From contig NZ_CXWE01000006.1 in the NCBI RefSeq assembly GCF_001404515.1, positions 515,672-579,671 on the forward strand: a stretch of 64,000 nt of DNA, written 5' to 3'. Origin of the DNA: Roseibium album (GTDB lineage: Bacteria > Pseudomonadota > Alphaproteobacteria > Rhizobiales > Stappiaceae). Position 1 is the stretch's first letter. Each line of letters starts with the position of its first letter. The notes under the pieces were generated by a model that saw nothing but the letters and a program-made list of their open reading frames with translations, ran no database searches and was not told where the DNA came from. The position numbers and the translations under genes are program-made. Of this stretch, positions 1 through 8,114 are shown one piece after another.

Positions 1-331
1 TGCCAGGGTTCTTTTTTCCAGTCAAACCCGAGTGTTTTCAGTAGACACGAGACGGCGCTTCACTTGAGCTTCACGATGCAAGTATCTGTGCACAAGTGTC
101 TTTCAGGTCGATTTCGACGCAATTAATTGGCCCCTTTGCATGGGTTTCGGACTATCGCGCGAAATATAGCACCTCATGCAACCTTGAGAAAAAATCAACT
201 TTCGCCGCTCAGATCCGCCAATCGGTGAAAACGGTCTGCAGCATCTCCATAAACGGCAAATCCAACACAAACGAAAACCCGCCCGCAACGTTGGCAGCGG
301 ACGGGCTCAAAACCAGGTTCAGAGTGTTGCG
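1..331. other. Left-edge stretch without a supported gene
   Basis: No convincing coding region is seen. Short open frames on both strands have no family resemblance and no good ribosome binding site. The only clear structure is the hairpin at 278-305, which serves the minus-strand gene to its right. Confidence 0.5.
278..305 (-). terminator. Rho-independent terminator of the VPLPA-CTERM gene
   Basis: Arms at 278-286 and 297-305 are complementary with one mismatch and very GC-rich. Read on the minus strand the hairpin is followed by TTTT. It lies 27 bases beyond the stop codon of the sorted protein gene. Confidence 0.65.
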
Positions 332-955
332 TCAGGCTTCTTCGCGTCGGCGCCATCCAAAGAAGCCGAGGACCGCGAGACCCGCGCCCAACAGCGGGAG
401 CGCCGCAGGAACAGGCACCGGTGTCACACGAACGGCGTCGAGGTCAAACCCGCCGGTCGACCTGCCCCGCGTCGGAGACGTATCCAGAATACGGACGGTA
501 TTGAATGTCCCTGCAAGTCCGATCGGAACCATGCCGCCGCCCTGAGCAGCCGCGTTGGAAATGCTACCGATAGAAGTGAAATCAATGCCATCACCTACGA
601 ATACTTCCACCGATTCCGGCCAGCTCGAAACAGTTCCGAAAGTGACTTCGAACAATTTGACGCTCGTGTCGAACACCGCGCCGAAAGTAAGATCGATGTA
701 GCTACCGAAACCGATTTCGAAAAAACTATCGTCGGCAGCGCCGAGCGCGTTCAAGGCATTGCCGCGATTGTTTGAAGTACCGCGCGCCGCATTCTTGTCG
801 TAGGTGATCGTCGTGGCATAGCCATCAGCGAAGCCACCTGTGCCAACTGTTTCCCAATCAGGAGTGACGGGCGCAGCTGATACAGCCAACGTGCTCACAA
901 GGAACAATGTGGCCGTCAGGGTGGAGCGTGCATATCCAAACATCAAATTTCTCAA
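332..955 (-). CDS. VPLPA-CTERM sorting-domain secreted protein
   Basis: A 207-residue exported protein of unknown function. Residues 1-28 form a signal peptide ending in an AVSAA-type cleavage site. The C terminus carries a short PVPVPAALPLLGAG motif, a hydrophobic helix and an RRREE tail, which is the alphaproteobacterial VPLPA variant of the PEP-CTERM exosortase signal. Such proteins are cut and anchored or released by an exosortase/XrtR-type enzyme and often accompany extracellular polysaccharide. No exosortase gene lies in this window. The body is rich in Gly, Asp, Thr and Ser with no catalytic motif I can name. Terminated by the hairpin at 278-305. Sorting-signal call is firm; role unknown. 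Confidence 0.85.
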   Translation of the reverse strand: MRNLMFGYARSTLTATLFLVSTLAVSAAPVTPDWETVGTGGFADGYATTITYDKNAARGTSNNRGNALNALGAADDSFFEIGFGSYIDLTFGAVFDTSVKLFEVTFGTVSSWPESVEVFVGDGIDFTSIGSISNAAAQGGGMVPIGLAGTFNTVRILDTSPTRGRSTGGFDLDAVRVTPVPVPAALPLLGAGLAVLGFFGWRRREEA

Positions 956-1420
956 TCTTTATCGTAACTTAATTGAAGCAGTTGTCCGCATTGCTGGTAG
1001 CGTGTTCGTTGCAATTGTGTCAATAGCGTTCATGCATTCTTAACCGTGACTGACAGCCTTTCCAATGTTCTGGTTAATACAGGAAGACCTTGCCGATTGT
1101 CAGGAACGACGACGGACAACCAGGGCTGAGGCCCACATCGTCCGCCAGTTGGAACCCAGGCAGTGTTCGTGTCCGGGTGTCGTCACCGCCGTTCAAATTC
1201 CATCAGCTTCGCCAGGACATGCAGCTACTCCAAGCTGTGACTTGAAATTTTTCAAGCTTGCACCACAATATGGAAACGGTGTTTCAACAGGCAGCTTCCC
1301 GCACGGGCATTTGCAGTGACCGCCTTGAAAACAATTGTTAGTTTTCCTGATGCATTAATTGCCGCGACCATAAGCTACGTGCAATCGGCGCGGCGAGACT
1401 GTAACTGGACCGGGAAACAT
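956..1420. other. Intergenic region between divergent transcription units
   Basis: About 465 bases separate the minus-strand sorted-protein gene from the small plus-strand operon. A plus-strand open frame at 1065-1319 was not accepted because it resembles nothing and has no start context. A short perfect inverted repeat sits at 1241-1256. The region must hold promoters for both directions, but I cannot place them with confidence. Confidence 0.5.
1241..1256. repeat. Short inverted repeat, possible operator
   Basis: Arms CTTGAAA (1241-1247) and TTTCAAG (1250-1256) with a 2-base centre. It lies about 165 bases upstream of the small three-gene operon. Too little T-tract to be a terminator; a dimeric-regulator site is possible but unproven. 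Confidence 0.35.
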
Positions 1421-1630
1421 ATGTCACCGATAGAAGACCTGCGTGATGAACTGATCGGGAAATATGCGCGCATAGCGAACACGGTGCAGGCATATTTCAG
1501 CGACGACGACCTGCTGATCGACCTGCGCAAGCAGCTCGATACGCTGTTGAAAAGCAGAAACGAGACGCTTTCGATGGAAGTATACACGCTCGTCGTTTTG
1601 CGCGCCTTTCGAACACTCCGGGGGGCGTGA
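1421..1630 (+). CDS. Small hypothetical protein, first gene of a three-gene operon
   Basis: A 69-residue, mostly helical, charged protein without signal peptide or membrane segment. The open frame extends upstream to 1316, but the ATG at 1421 is preferred because GGGA stands just before it and the upstream part is low-quality sequence. It is followed after 4 bases by a TTG-started gene and then by a third small gene, all on the same strand. I do not recognise the family. The length and alternating acidic/hydrophobic pattern would fit a small adaptor or regulatory protein, which is only an inference. Confidence 0.55.
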   Translation: MSPIEDLRDELIGKYARIANTVQAYFSDDDLLIDLRKQLDTLLKSRNETLSMEVYTLVVLRAFRTLRGA

Positions 1631-1634
1631 AGGT

Positions 1635-1847
1635 TTGACCGATCTGCAAACGTTCCTGGACAATGAGGCGGAAGCCTATGCGGACATGTTCGAAGGTGGA
1701 TATGTTATCAGGGGATTTATCCGATCAATCATAGAAGGATATGATGGGAAATCGGATTGGCGGGAGTTTACTCCCGAAGAACGTAGCGAGATTATTCTGA
1801 ACTGCCACAGGATAGTAGAACTCCTGCGGCAGGCCGAAGAAGGATGA
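1635..1847 (+). CDS. Small acidic hypothetical protein, second gene of the operon
   Basis: A 70-residue acidic protein beginning with TTG, with GAAGG immediately upstream overlapping the end of the previous gene. No cysteine motif, membrane segment or known domain is visible. The C-terminal half looks helical and amphipathic. It lies 4 bases after the preceding gene and 9 bases before the next, so translation is probably coupled. Family not recognised. Confidence 0.55.
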   Translation: MTDLQTFLDNEAEAYADMFEGGYVIRGFIRSIIEGYDGKSDWREFTPEERSEIILNCHRIVELLRQAEEG

Positions 1848-1856
1848 GGAAGGAAG

Positions 1857-2369
1857 ATGCACATCAAGCGCGTTGACCCAGCCAACATGACAGGACTGGC
1901 TGGTCAGCACATACAGGAACTTGATGCATATCTGCGGCAGACAGACGGCGCGTTCCGTCCGGACATGCCGCAATTCAATCGCGTTGTCTTTACGTCGATC
2001 AAGGCAAGTGGCGACCATATCCCGCAAATCGGTTACGTCGGCAAAAACAGCTATATCAAGGAAGTGATGGAGGGTCAGTTCGGCAGCGACTTCGCTTCCG
2101 CCATCCGAAATCAGGACCCTCAGTTCGATCAGGCAGTCGCCGGTGGTTTCGCCAGGGCTGCCCAGGGTGACCGTGTCTTTGAACTGGTTGAAATGGAAGT
2201 CACACCGCCAGGCGCACTCACAAATATCCCGGTCAGCTACTACCGCCTGATTGAGCGGCTCTGGCTGGGTACGCCTCAACCGGTACTGGTCAATCTAACT
2301 CTTCCAACGTCAGCCCAGTTCCATGAGCATCTATTTTTGCTAGATAGAGCACATCTGACGGCCAATTGA
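1857..2369 (+). CDS. Hypothetical protein, possibly PAS-like, third gene of the operon
   Basis: A 170-residue soluble protein with a strong AGGAAGG ribosome binding site before its ATG. The central part contains a YVGKNSYIKEVMEG stretch and a later beta-rich segment ending in a YYRLIERLW motif, a layout reminiscent of the single PAS-like sensor proteins common in alphaproteobacteria. I cannot confirm the fold by eye. The last 80 bases overlap, tail to tail, the minus-strand gene at 2290-3012, so one of the two ends may be affected by transcriptional collision. Confidence 0.6.
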   Translation: MHIKRVDPANMTGLAGQHIQELDAYLRQTDGAFRPDMPQFNRVVFTSIKASGDHIPQIGYVGKNSYIKEVMEGQFGSDFASAIRNQDPQFDQAVAGGFARAAQGDRVFELVEMEVTPPGALTNIPVSYYRLIERLWLGTPQPVLVNLTLPTSAQFHEHLFLLDRAHLTAN

Positions 2370-3012
2370 ACAGGAACATGTCATCCTGCTTGCGGTCGGC
2401 CGGCGGGTTCACCCATCTTGTTGCATAAGGATAACGGTGAAACGCGCCGTAAACATCTCCAAGCGATTTTCGAATCCTGTCGGCCCGCGCCAGTCCCACG
2501 CAAACCGCGGCATCCTTCCAGGTTGCCAGACCAAGGTAAAGGTTCATCCTGGCAATGAGTGCAAGCCGTTCAAGCGACACTTTCGCCGACCCGAAGCCCG
2601 ATACATTCAGCGCGTCGCCTGAGTATATGACCTTGCCCTGGATCTCTTCCATCGGCGGGCACACCCAGGAATGGTCCACCTTATACGCGTCCCCGTAGAT
2701 CCTGGACAGTTGCAGGCGGTGGTATTCAAGGTAGTTCATACCACCTGTGTCAAAGAGCTGACTGCAATAGAAGGAAACAGGTTCCTCGCCCGCAAACGCG
2801 ACATGGCAGAAACCGTTGTGGCCGTTGAAATCAAAAAACCTTGTCTGAAAAAACGGGGTCACATCCTTGCCGCAGGCTTCCAGCGTCGGAACCACTTCAC
2901 GGAAGTCGCGCAGCACACGGACAGAACACCCAAGCGCATAGAGCCTGGTTCGACAGGCGGAATACGCATTGAACAAAATAGAAACGTCTTCAGGTCCCAA
3001 GGAACCCCCCAT
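2290..3012 (-). CDS. Hypothetical protein
   Basis: A 240-residue protein without signal peptide or membrane helices, rich in aromatic residues, Gly and Cys. No catalytic motif is obvious. Its 3' end overlaps the end of the convergent plus-strand gene by 80 bases. The start codon lacks a clear ribosome binding site, so a different nearby start is possible. Family not recognised. An acyltransferase-like fold came to mind from the alternating strand/helix pattern but is not supported by a motif. Confidence 0.6.
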   Translation of the reverse strand: MGGSLGPEDVSILFNAYSACRTRLYALGCSVRVLRDFREVVPTLEACGKDVTPFFQTRFFDFNGHNGFCHVAFAGEEPVSFYCSQLFDTGGMNYLEYHRLQLSRIYGDAYKVDHSWVCPPMEEIQGKVIYSGDALNVSGFGSAKVSLERLALIARMNLYLGLATWKDAAVCVGLARADRIRKSLGDVYGAFHRYPYATRWVNPPADRKQDDMFLFNWPSDVLYLAKIDAHGTGLTLEELD

Positions 3013-3526
3013 TACGCCACGTCGAAAGTTCGAATAGATGCGGTCAGTGAGAAATGAACTGGATGATCTTCCTACCGGTCACCGGCGAAACCCTAACTCC
3101 TGAAACCTATCAATCCGGCGATTTGGCTATTCCAGGCACCACGCGATCACTATTATTCGCTATCAGTTATTTTGCCTAGAAAAAATCGTACAATTTACCA
3201 TAAATTGGAGCTTAACTGGATAACAGAACCCCACCAATTCCAGTAAAATTTTAATTAAAGTTTGAACAAATGGCCGCCGGTGAGTACGCAGATTGAAAAA
3301 TGTGCCTTACACAACCTTCTCAACCTGTAATATACTATATTTGATTGTATTTTTGGATGTATTTGAGCGGAACGGTTAACCGACCAATCAGTGTAACTGG
3401 TTCGCATCGTTCGTTCTTTTTAACGTTGCTGGGAAATTACTGGTGAAAGCAAGCCGGTTCAGACCTTCGCTTCAAACCGTCAGGTGTCAGAAGCCGCAAC
3501 AAGTGTGACAGCCAAAACGAAGAACG
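3013..3526. other. Long AT-rich intergenic region
   Basis: More than 500 bases without a supported gene. The stretch 3130-3400 is distinctly richer in A and T than its surroundings. It contains runs such as AAAATTTTAATTAAAG near 3244 and several TATA-like segments. It could hold promoters, a small RNA or remnants of insertion. No tRNA-like fold or repeat pair was found. Confidence 0.5.
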
Positions 3527-3715
3527 TTATGCGGCGCGAACGCTTGTCTGTTTCACTTTTCCAATGAACTCGGACAGCCAGGCAATCTCTCTGAAGTAGA
3601 CTTCCATGCTGAGGGACGCAAGTTCCATAAGCAGTTTTTGCGGGTCAGGATTTTCGAACCCGGTTTGCTGAAGAAAGACCTCGTATTCCTTCCTGTAAGC
3701 CTCTGGTATCCGCAT
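3527..3715 (-). CDS. Small hypothetical protein
   Basis: A 62-residue charged, helical protein. A GAGG element lies a few bases upstream of the ATG on the minus strand. No signal peptide or known motif. It stands alone between an AT-rich gap and the P450 gene, so there is no context to suggest a job. It may be a small regulator or antitoxin-like protein, but nothing shows this; it could also be a chance frame. Confidence 0.35.
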   Translation of the reverse strand: MRIPEAYRKEYEVFLQQTGFENPDPQKLLMELASLSMEVYFREIAWLSEFIGKVKQTSVRAA

Positions 3716-3986
3716 TCCCGCCTCGTAGACTCCGTTCGTTCCGTCACGGCGGAGCGCTCGGCGCCGCCCAAAGACATCGTCGGAGATTTCCGTTTCCTTT
3801 GGGTATCGTCATTCTTCTCCTTTCCTCGCTATCCCCAACTCAACATCGCCAAAATTCGAAAATTGCTGAAAAAAGCAGGAAACCGACCATTTATCGCACC
3901 GTCCCCCTTGCGCTTGACGCGGTAAATCTTCGACGCTGACAGGAATCACAATTCCAGACGAACCAACGTCCCGCAACGAGCCCTTC

Positions 3987-5222
3987 ATGAGCCAGTCCAC
4001 AGCCCCTTCGTTCAATCCCCTGTCGGATTCATTCGCGCAAGACCCGCACCCCTTCTACGCGGCATTGCGGGCGCAACCGGGACTGACATATTTTGAAAAT
4101 TTCGATGTTTGGCTGGCAGCCCGGTTCGAAGACGTTTCGCAAATCGTCATGCACGACAAGATGGTCCGTTCCATGGAGCAAATTGCGAGCGCGGAAGAAA
4201 TCGATATCCAGAAACGGGCAGGCAATTGGCACGACATGCCGTATCATGCCCGCTTCGTACAGTTTTCCCTGCTCGACAGCGACGGGGAAATCCACGACAG
4301 ACTGCGCAAGCAGGTTTTCAAGCTGTTCACACCCGTGATGGTCAACAAGCTACGCAGTGAAATCCAGGCTTATGTCGAAAACCTTGTAGAAGGCCTGTCT
4401 GACAGGCCGGTCATCGATTTCGTGGAGGATCTGGCCGCCCATGTCCCCGGGCACATTATCGGCCGCATTCTGGGTGTACCCGACGAGGACTGTCCGCAAT
4501 TGCGTATCTGGTCAGAAAACATCGTCCAGTTCTTCGACATCGACCGCTCCGACGAGCGCAAGGAACTTGCCGAACGAAACACGACAGAATTCTATCACTA
4601 TCTTCTTCAACTAAAGGCAAAGCGGGAAACGGAATCGCGTGACGACCTCCTCTCCACGATGATCGAGGCGGAACGTCAGGGCCACATGAACCACGACGAA
4701 TTCTTCTCAACGGCGATGCTGATACTGATGGCGGGCCACGGGTCAACGATCGACGTTCTGGGGAGCGGCATGCATGCACTTTTGAAGTTCCCCACTCAAA
4801 TGCAAAGGCTGCGGGAGGACCCCGGTCTCATGAAGACTGCCGTCCAGGAGATGTTCCGCTATGAATCTCCCCTGCCCTTCTTCCACCGCTACTGCACGGA
4901 AGATGTTGAGATCTCCGGCCAGTTGTTTCCACGGGGTACGAAGTTCGGTGTTCTTTATGGTTCAGCCAACAGGGACCCCAAACAGTTTCCGGACGCTGAT
5001 CTGTTCGACGTCGGGCGTTCCCCCAACTGGCACATAGCTTTTGGGCGCGGCGCGCATTTCTGCCTGGGCAATCATCTGGCCCGGCTTGACATGGATATCA
5101 TTTTCTCGACCCTGTTGAAGCGGTTCAAGATGATCGAGCTGTGCGAAGAACCTGTCAAATACAAGCACGGGCTGTCTGTGAGAGGCCCCGAAAAACTTCG
5201 GATCTCCTGGCAAGCAGCCTGA
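3987..5222 (+). CDS. Cytochrome P450
   Basis: A soluble bacterial class I P450 of 411 residues, normal for the family. It has the K-helix ExxR motif (E288-M-F-R291) and the heme loop [10 protein letters not shown] with the thiolate ligand C359. The I-helix oxygen-activation segment is A249-G-H-G-S-T254. The usual acidic residue is replaced by G252 and the usual first Thr by Ser, so proton delivery may differ from a standard monooxygenase. No ferredoxin or reductase gene is adjacent, so electron partners must be elsewhere. It ends 47 bases before the periplasmic phosphodiesterase gene. Substrate cannot be told from sequence. Confidence 0.95.
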   Translation: MSQSTAPSFNPLSDSFAQDPHPFYAALRAQPGLTYFENFDVWLAARFEDVSQIVMHDKMVRSMEQIASAEEIDIQKRAGNWHDMPYHARFVQFSLLDSDGEIHDRLRKQVFKLFTPVMVNKLRSEIQAYVENLVEGLSDRPVIDFVEDLAAHVPGHIIGRILGVPDEDCPQLRIWSENIVQFFDIDRSDERKELAERNTTEFYHYLLQLKAKRETESRDDLLSTMIEAERQGHMNHDEFFSTAMLILMAGHGSTIDVLGSGMHALLKFPTQMQRLREDPGLMKTAVQEMFRYESPLPFFHRYCTEDVEISGQLFPRGTKFGVLYGSANRDPKQFPDADLFDVGRSPNWHIAFGRGAHFCLGNHLARLDMDIIFSTLLKRFKMIELCEEPVKYKHGLSVRGPEKLRISWQAA

Positions 5223-5269
5223 TCTGCCCTATCTACCTAACGCTATCCCACAAATCATACGGATCTCCA

Positions 5270-6469
5270 ATGCGGCATCTGACAATTGTTTTCGCTACTT
5301 TCCTGATCGCTTTTCCAACGGCACTTCATGCAGACACAATCGAGCTGGGGCCGCGTCCCGCCTGGCTGGTCAGCCAGATGGCAGACAGCGATCTGAAGGA
5401 CAAACTGAAAAGCTGCATCGGCCAACCGACAAAGCGCACATTGTTTTCCATCAGCCATCGAGGCGCACCGCTCCAGTTTCCCGAACATACCGAGGAAGGC
5501 TATCGTGCAGGTGCGTTGATGGGTGCCGGCATATTGGAATGCGATGTAACCTTCACCAAGGACAAGGAACTGGTTTGCCGCCACTCCCAGAACGACCTTC
5601 ACACGACAACAAATGTTCTTGCAACGGACCTGGCTGCAAACTGCACGGCGGCTTTCACTCCGGCCAGCGGGGGCAACCCCGCATCGGCAGAATGCCGCAC
5701 GTCCGATCTGACGCTCGACGAATTCAAGTCCCTGCGCGGCAAGATGGACAGCGCCGACAAGACCGCGCAGAGCGCCGAGGACTATCTGAATGGAACGGCT
5801 CCCTGGCGGACCGAGCTTTACGGCCTGACCGGCACCTTGCTGACACACGCAGAGTCAATTGCCCTCTTCAAGGACCTCGGCGTCAAGTTCACACCGGAAC
5901 TGAAAGCGCCGAAAGTTGCAATGCCCTATGAAGGTTTCACCCAATCCGACTATGCCCAGAAGCTGATCGATGACTACAAGGCAGCGGGCATACCGGCAGA
6001 AGACGTCTTTCCGCAATCCTTCAATCTTCAGGATGTCCGCTACTGGGTTGAAAATGAACCGGAATTCGGCAAGCAGGCTGTCTATCTGGACGGCCGGCGT
6101 GATCTCAATCCCATGGACCCGTCGACATTTTCACCATCGATGGCGGAGTTGAAGGAAATGGGCGTGAATTATCTCGCGCCGCCGCTCTTTGTTCTGCTTG
6201 CGCTGGAAGACGGAAAGATCGTGCCCTCTCCTTACGCAAAAGCTGCAAAGGCTGCCGGACTAGACCTGATTACCTGGACGCTTGAGCGCTCCGGACCTCT
6301 TGATGCCGGTGGTGGCTGGTACTATCAGACCATAGGTGACGTGATCGACGGAGACGGAAGAATGCTCGAGGTGGTCGATGTCCTTGCAAAAGACGTCGGT
6401 GTTATGGGGATCTTCTCCGACTGGCCCGCAACGACAAGCTTTTATGCCTCCTGCATGGGTTTGCCCTGA
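5270..6469 (+). CDS. Periplasmic glycerophosphodiester phosphodiesterase family protein
   Basis: A 399-residue exported protein; the ATG at 5270 is chosen because it opens a clear signal peptide (cleavage around ALHA-D, residue 21), although the frame is open further upstream into the P450 gene. GDPD hallmarks are present: H63-R-G followed by PEHT, the metal-binding pair E90/D92 and the second histidine H105. Family members hydrolyse glycerophosphodiesters to glycerol 3-phosphate and an alcohol. This longer type, with an insertion after the first catalytic region, resembles periplasmic GlpQ relatives. Close spacing to the P450 gene suggests possible co-transcription. Confidence 0.85.
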   Translation: MRHLTIVFATFLIAFPTALHADTIELGPRPAWLVSQMADSDLKDKLKSCIGQPTKRTLFSISHRGAPLQFPEHTEEGYRAGALMGAGILECDVTFTKDKELVCRHSQNDLHTTTNVLATDLAANCTAAFTPASGGNPASAECRTSDLTLDEFKSLRGKMDSADKTAQSAEDYLNGTAPWRTELYGLTGTLLTHAESIALFKDLGVKFTPELKAPKVAMPYEGFTQSDYAQKLIDDYKAAGIPAEDVFPQSFNLQDVRYWVENEPEFGKQAVYLDGRRDLNPMDPSTFSPSMAELKEMGVNYLAPPLFVLLALEDGKIVPSPYAKAAKAAGLDLITWTLERSGPLDAGGGWYYQTIGDVIDGDGRMLEVVDVLAKDVGVMGIFSDWPATTSFYASCMGLP

Positions 6470-6539
6470 GGTTATTCCTTAAGGGCCTTCGAACACTCGG
6501 TTCTGACCTAGAAGCCGGGCATAAGCGCGCCCGCACGCT

Positions 6540-6569
6540 GGAGTTGATAATCATTCCTTCACCAACTCC
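6540..6569. repeat. Stem-loop between the phosphodiesterase gene and the first tandem paralogue
   Basis: GGAGTTG at 6540-6546 pairs perfectly with CAACTCC at 6563-6569 across a 16-base loop. There is no T-tract after it, so it is a weak terminator candidate at best; it may instead lie in the leader of the following gene. Confidence 0.3.
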
Positions 6570-6613
6570 GACTACGTTGAGGAAAGTGTCTACGTCAAAC
6601 GTGATCTAGCAAA

Positions 6614-7912
6614 TTGAAAACCTTTCCACTTCACAGCGTCGATTGTCAGTTGCTTTACAGGGATCACGAGCCACTGCAGGGTTCAGAACTCGAAGAGCTA
6701 GTCCGCCAGTCGGCTGAAATGCTCGGTCTGCATCCAGACGGAAGTCAGCTCATCTCGATGAGTGCGGATCACGACATCCAGATGATGTGCGGCAACCTCA
6801 AGGTTCTGGTTACGCAAAGCCTTCCCCTGGAGGAGAAAGCACATCTCAAAGAGGCTGCCCGGTTCCAGATTGCGCAAGATGCCATCAGGCAAGGTCTCGA
6901 GCTCACAGATAACTGCCGGGCAGTAACGAGCATTTCGGTCCGCAAGGGAATGCTGGCGGATGTTGAGTTTCCGGAAGGAATGGCACGGCTGCTTGGACCT
7001 GAAATCCAGTCCTTTGCCAACGCAAAGGAAACCGTAACGGCAATGAACCTTGCCAAGGTTCTCTCGGTAAACCTGCTGCGCAAGACACCTGCGCTTGCCG
7101 TTTTCTGGTCTCCGAACCAGCATTTTCTGCCGCCGCAGACATTTTCCGAACTGGCAATTTCGGATGAGCCGACGATGCTCTACATCAGGCCGCACATTTA
7201 TTCTCCGATTCAGGAAGTATCGGAAAAACGGTTGATTGGCGTCTCGGCTGCCGGATCCGAGTATCTTCTTGGTTTCAAGGTAGGCTTCGAACCAAGCAGG
7301 TTGCCGGTCGAATTCATGGTTCAGAACCTCATGGTGTTCGCTTCCTTCTGTCTCCAACGCGGCAGTGTTCTGCCTGACGGAGACGTTTTCGGAAAAAACG
7401 AAAAGGAAAAAATCAGACTTGATTACCAGGAGACGAGCGAAGGCGAGCCTGACAAGATAGTCCTGGCAGTTCAATCGTCAGCAGAACTCGGGATCACCGG
7501 AGAAGAGCGTCCAACGATCTATCATGCCTACAATGAAGACGGTGAACGTCTCTCCTCAACGGTTACCGATGTCGATGTTAGTGACCTTGACCCTGACGAC
7601 CCGGTTGATGCGGCAATTCTGGAACGCCTTGCAGAACTCAAGAAGGCAACTCCGCCGCCAGAAAATCGGAAGACCGCGTCAGACACCGCCCCACGCAAAG
7701 AGCCCGTCGAGACACCTTCAGCCTCGCCTGTCGACGAGATGCAACCGATAACGCCTCCACGCCACGGCACGGACCCTGCTCCAAGGCGTGCGTCCATGGA
7801 GGAACTGCGAAGCCTTGCGCGCCAGCATCAGGTCTCACGGGAAGAAACAGCGGAACGCAAAGGGAGAAAAGGCTTATTCGGGAAGATTTTTGGAAAAAAA
7901 TCCGGCGAGTAA
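6614..7912 (+). CDS. Hypothetical protein, tandem paralogue 1 (DUF4261-like middle region)
   Basis: A 432-residue cytosolic-looking protein starting at TTG. It is clearly paralogous to the next gene: both share the N-terminal pattern SVDxQLLYR, a central VTQS strand, a PxDPVDAAILxRLAE-type helix near residue 335, a proline-rich linker, an SMxELR helix and a basic FGKIFxKK tail. The middle region (about 145-260: an AxxFWSP element, then LYI, then DGDVFG) resembles the DUF4261 pattern, a family of unknown function. No signal peptide or membrane segment. The basic C-terminal tail after a disordered linker could contact membrane or nucleic acid; that is inference. Function unknown. Confidence 0.75.
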   Translation: MKTFPLHSVDCQLLYRDHEPLQGSELEELVRQSAEMLGLHPDGSQLISMSADHDIQMMCGNLKVLVTQSLPLEEKAHLKEAARFQIAQDAIRQGLELTDNCRAVTSISVRKGMLADVEFPEGMARLLGPEIQSFANAKETVTAMNLAKVLSVNLLRKTPALAVFWSPNQHFLPPQTFSELAISDEPTMLYIRPHIYSPIQEVSEKRLIGVSAAGSEYLLGFKVGFEPSRLPVEFMVQNLMVFASFCLQRGSVLPDGDVFGKNEKEKIRLDYQETSEGEPDKIVLAVQSSAELGITGEERPTIYHAYNEDGERLSSTVTDVDVSDLDPDDPVDAAILERLAELKKATPPPENRKTASDTAPRKEPVETPSASPVDEMQPITPPRHGTDPAPRRASMEELRSLARQHQVSREETAERKGRKGLFGKIFGKKSGE

Positions 7913-8114
7913 GGTATCTACATCCAGATACGCGACGCTTTGCTTGAAGACGAAATTGACTTAAATATTTGTTCTTACTTCTGGTTTTTTCAAAGTACGT
8001 TTAGCGCGCCGGCAACATTGTTGACTTGTGATCTTGCCCGAGCGCCGAGATCAACTCGCTTAGCATTGCTAATCACTTCTTCATCCGTATCGTTTACGTT
8101 CGCTGAAGATTGAA
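7913..8114. other. Intergenic gap between the tandem paralogues
   Basis: About 200 bases, AT-rich in its first half, without an open frame that looks coding. The gap is long enough for the second paralogue to have its own promoter. Confidence 0.4.

Noticed and set aside
1065..1319. Plus-strand open frame in the left intergenic region
   Set aside because: No ribosome binding site, unusual Cys/Pro-rich composition and no resemblance to a family.
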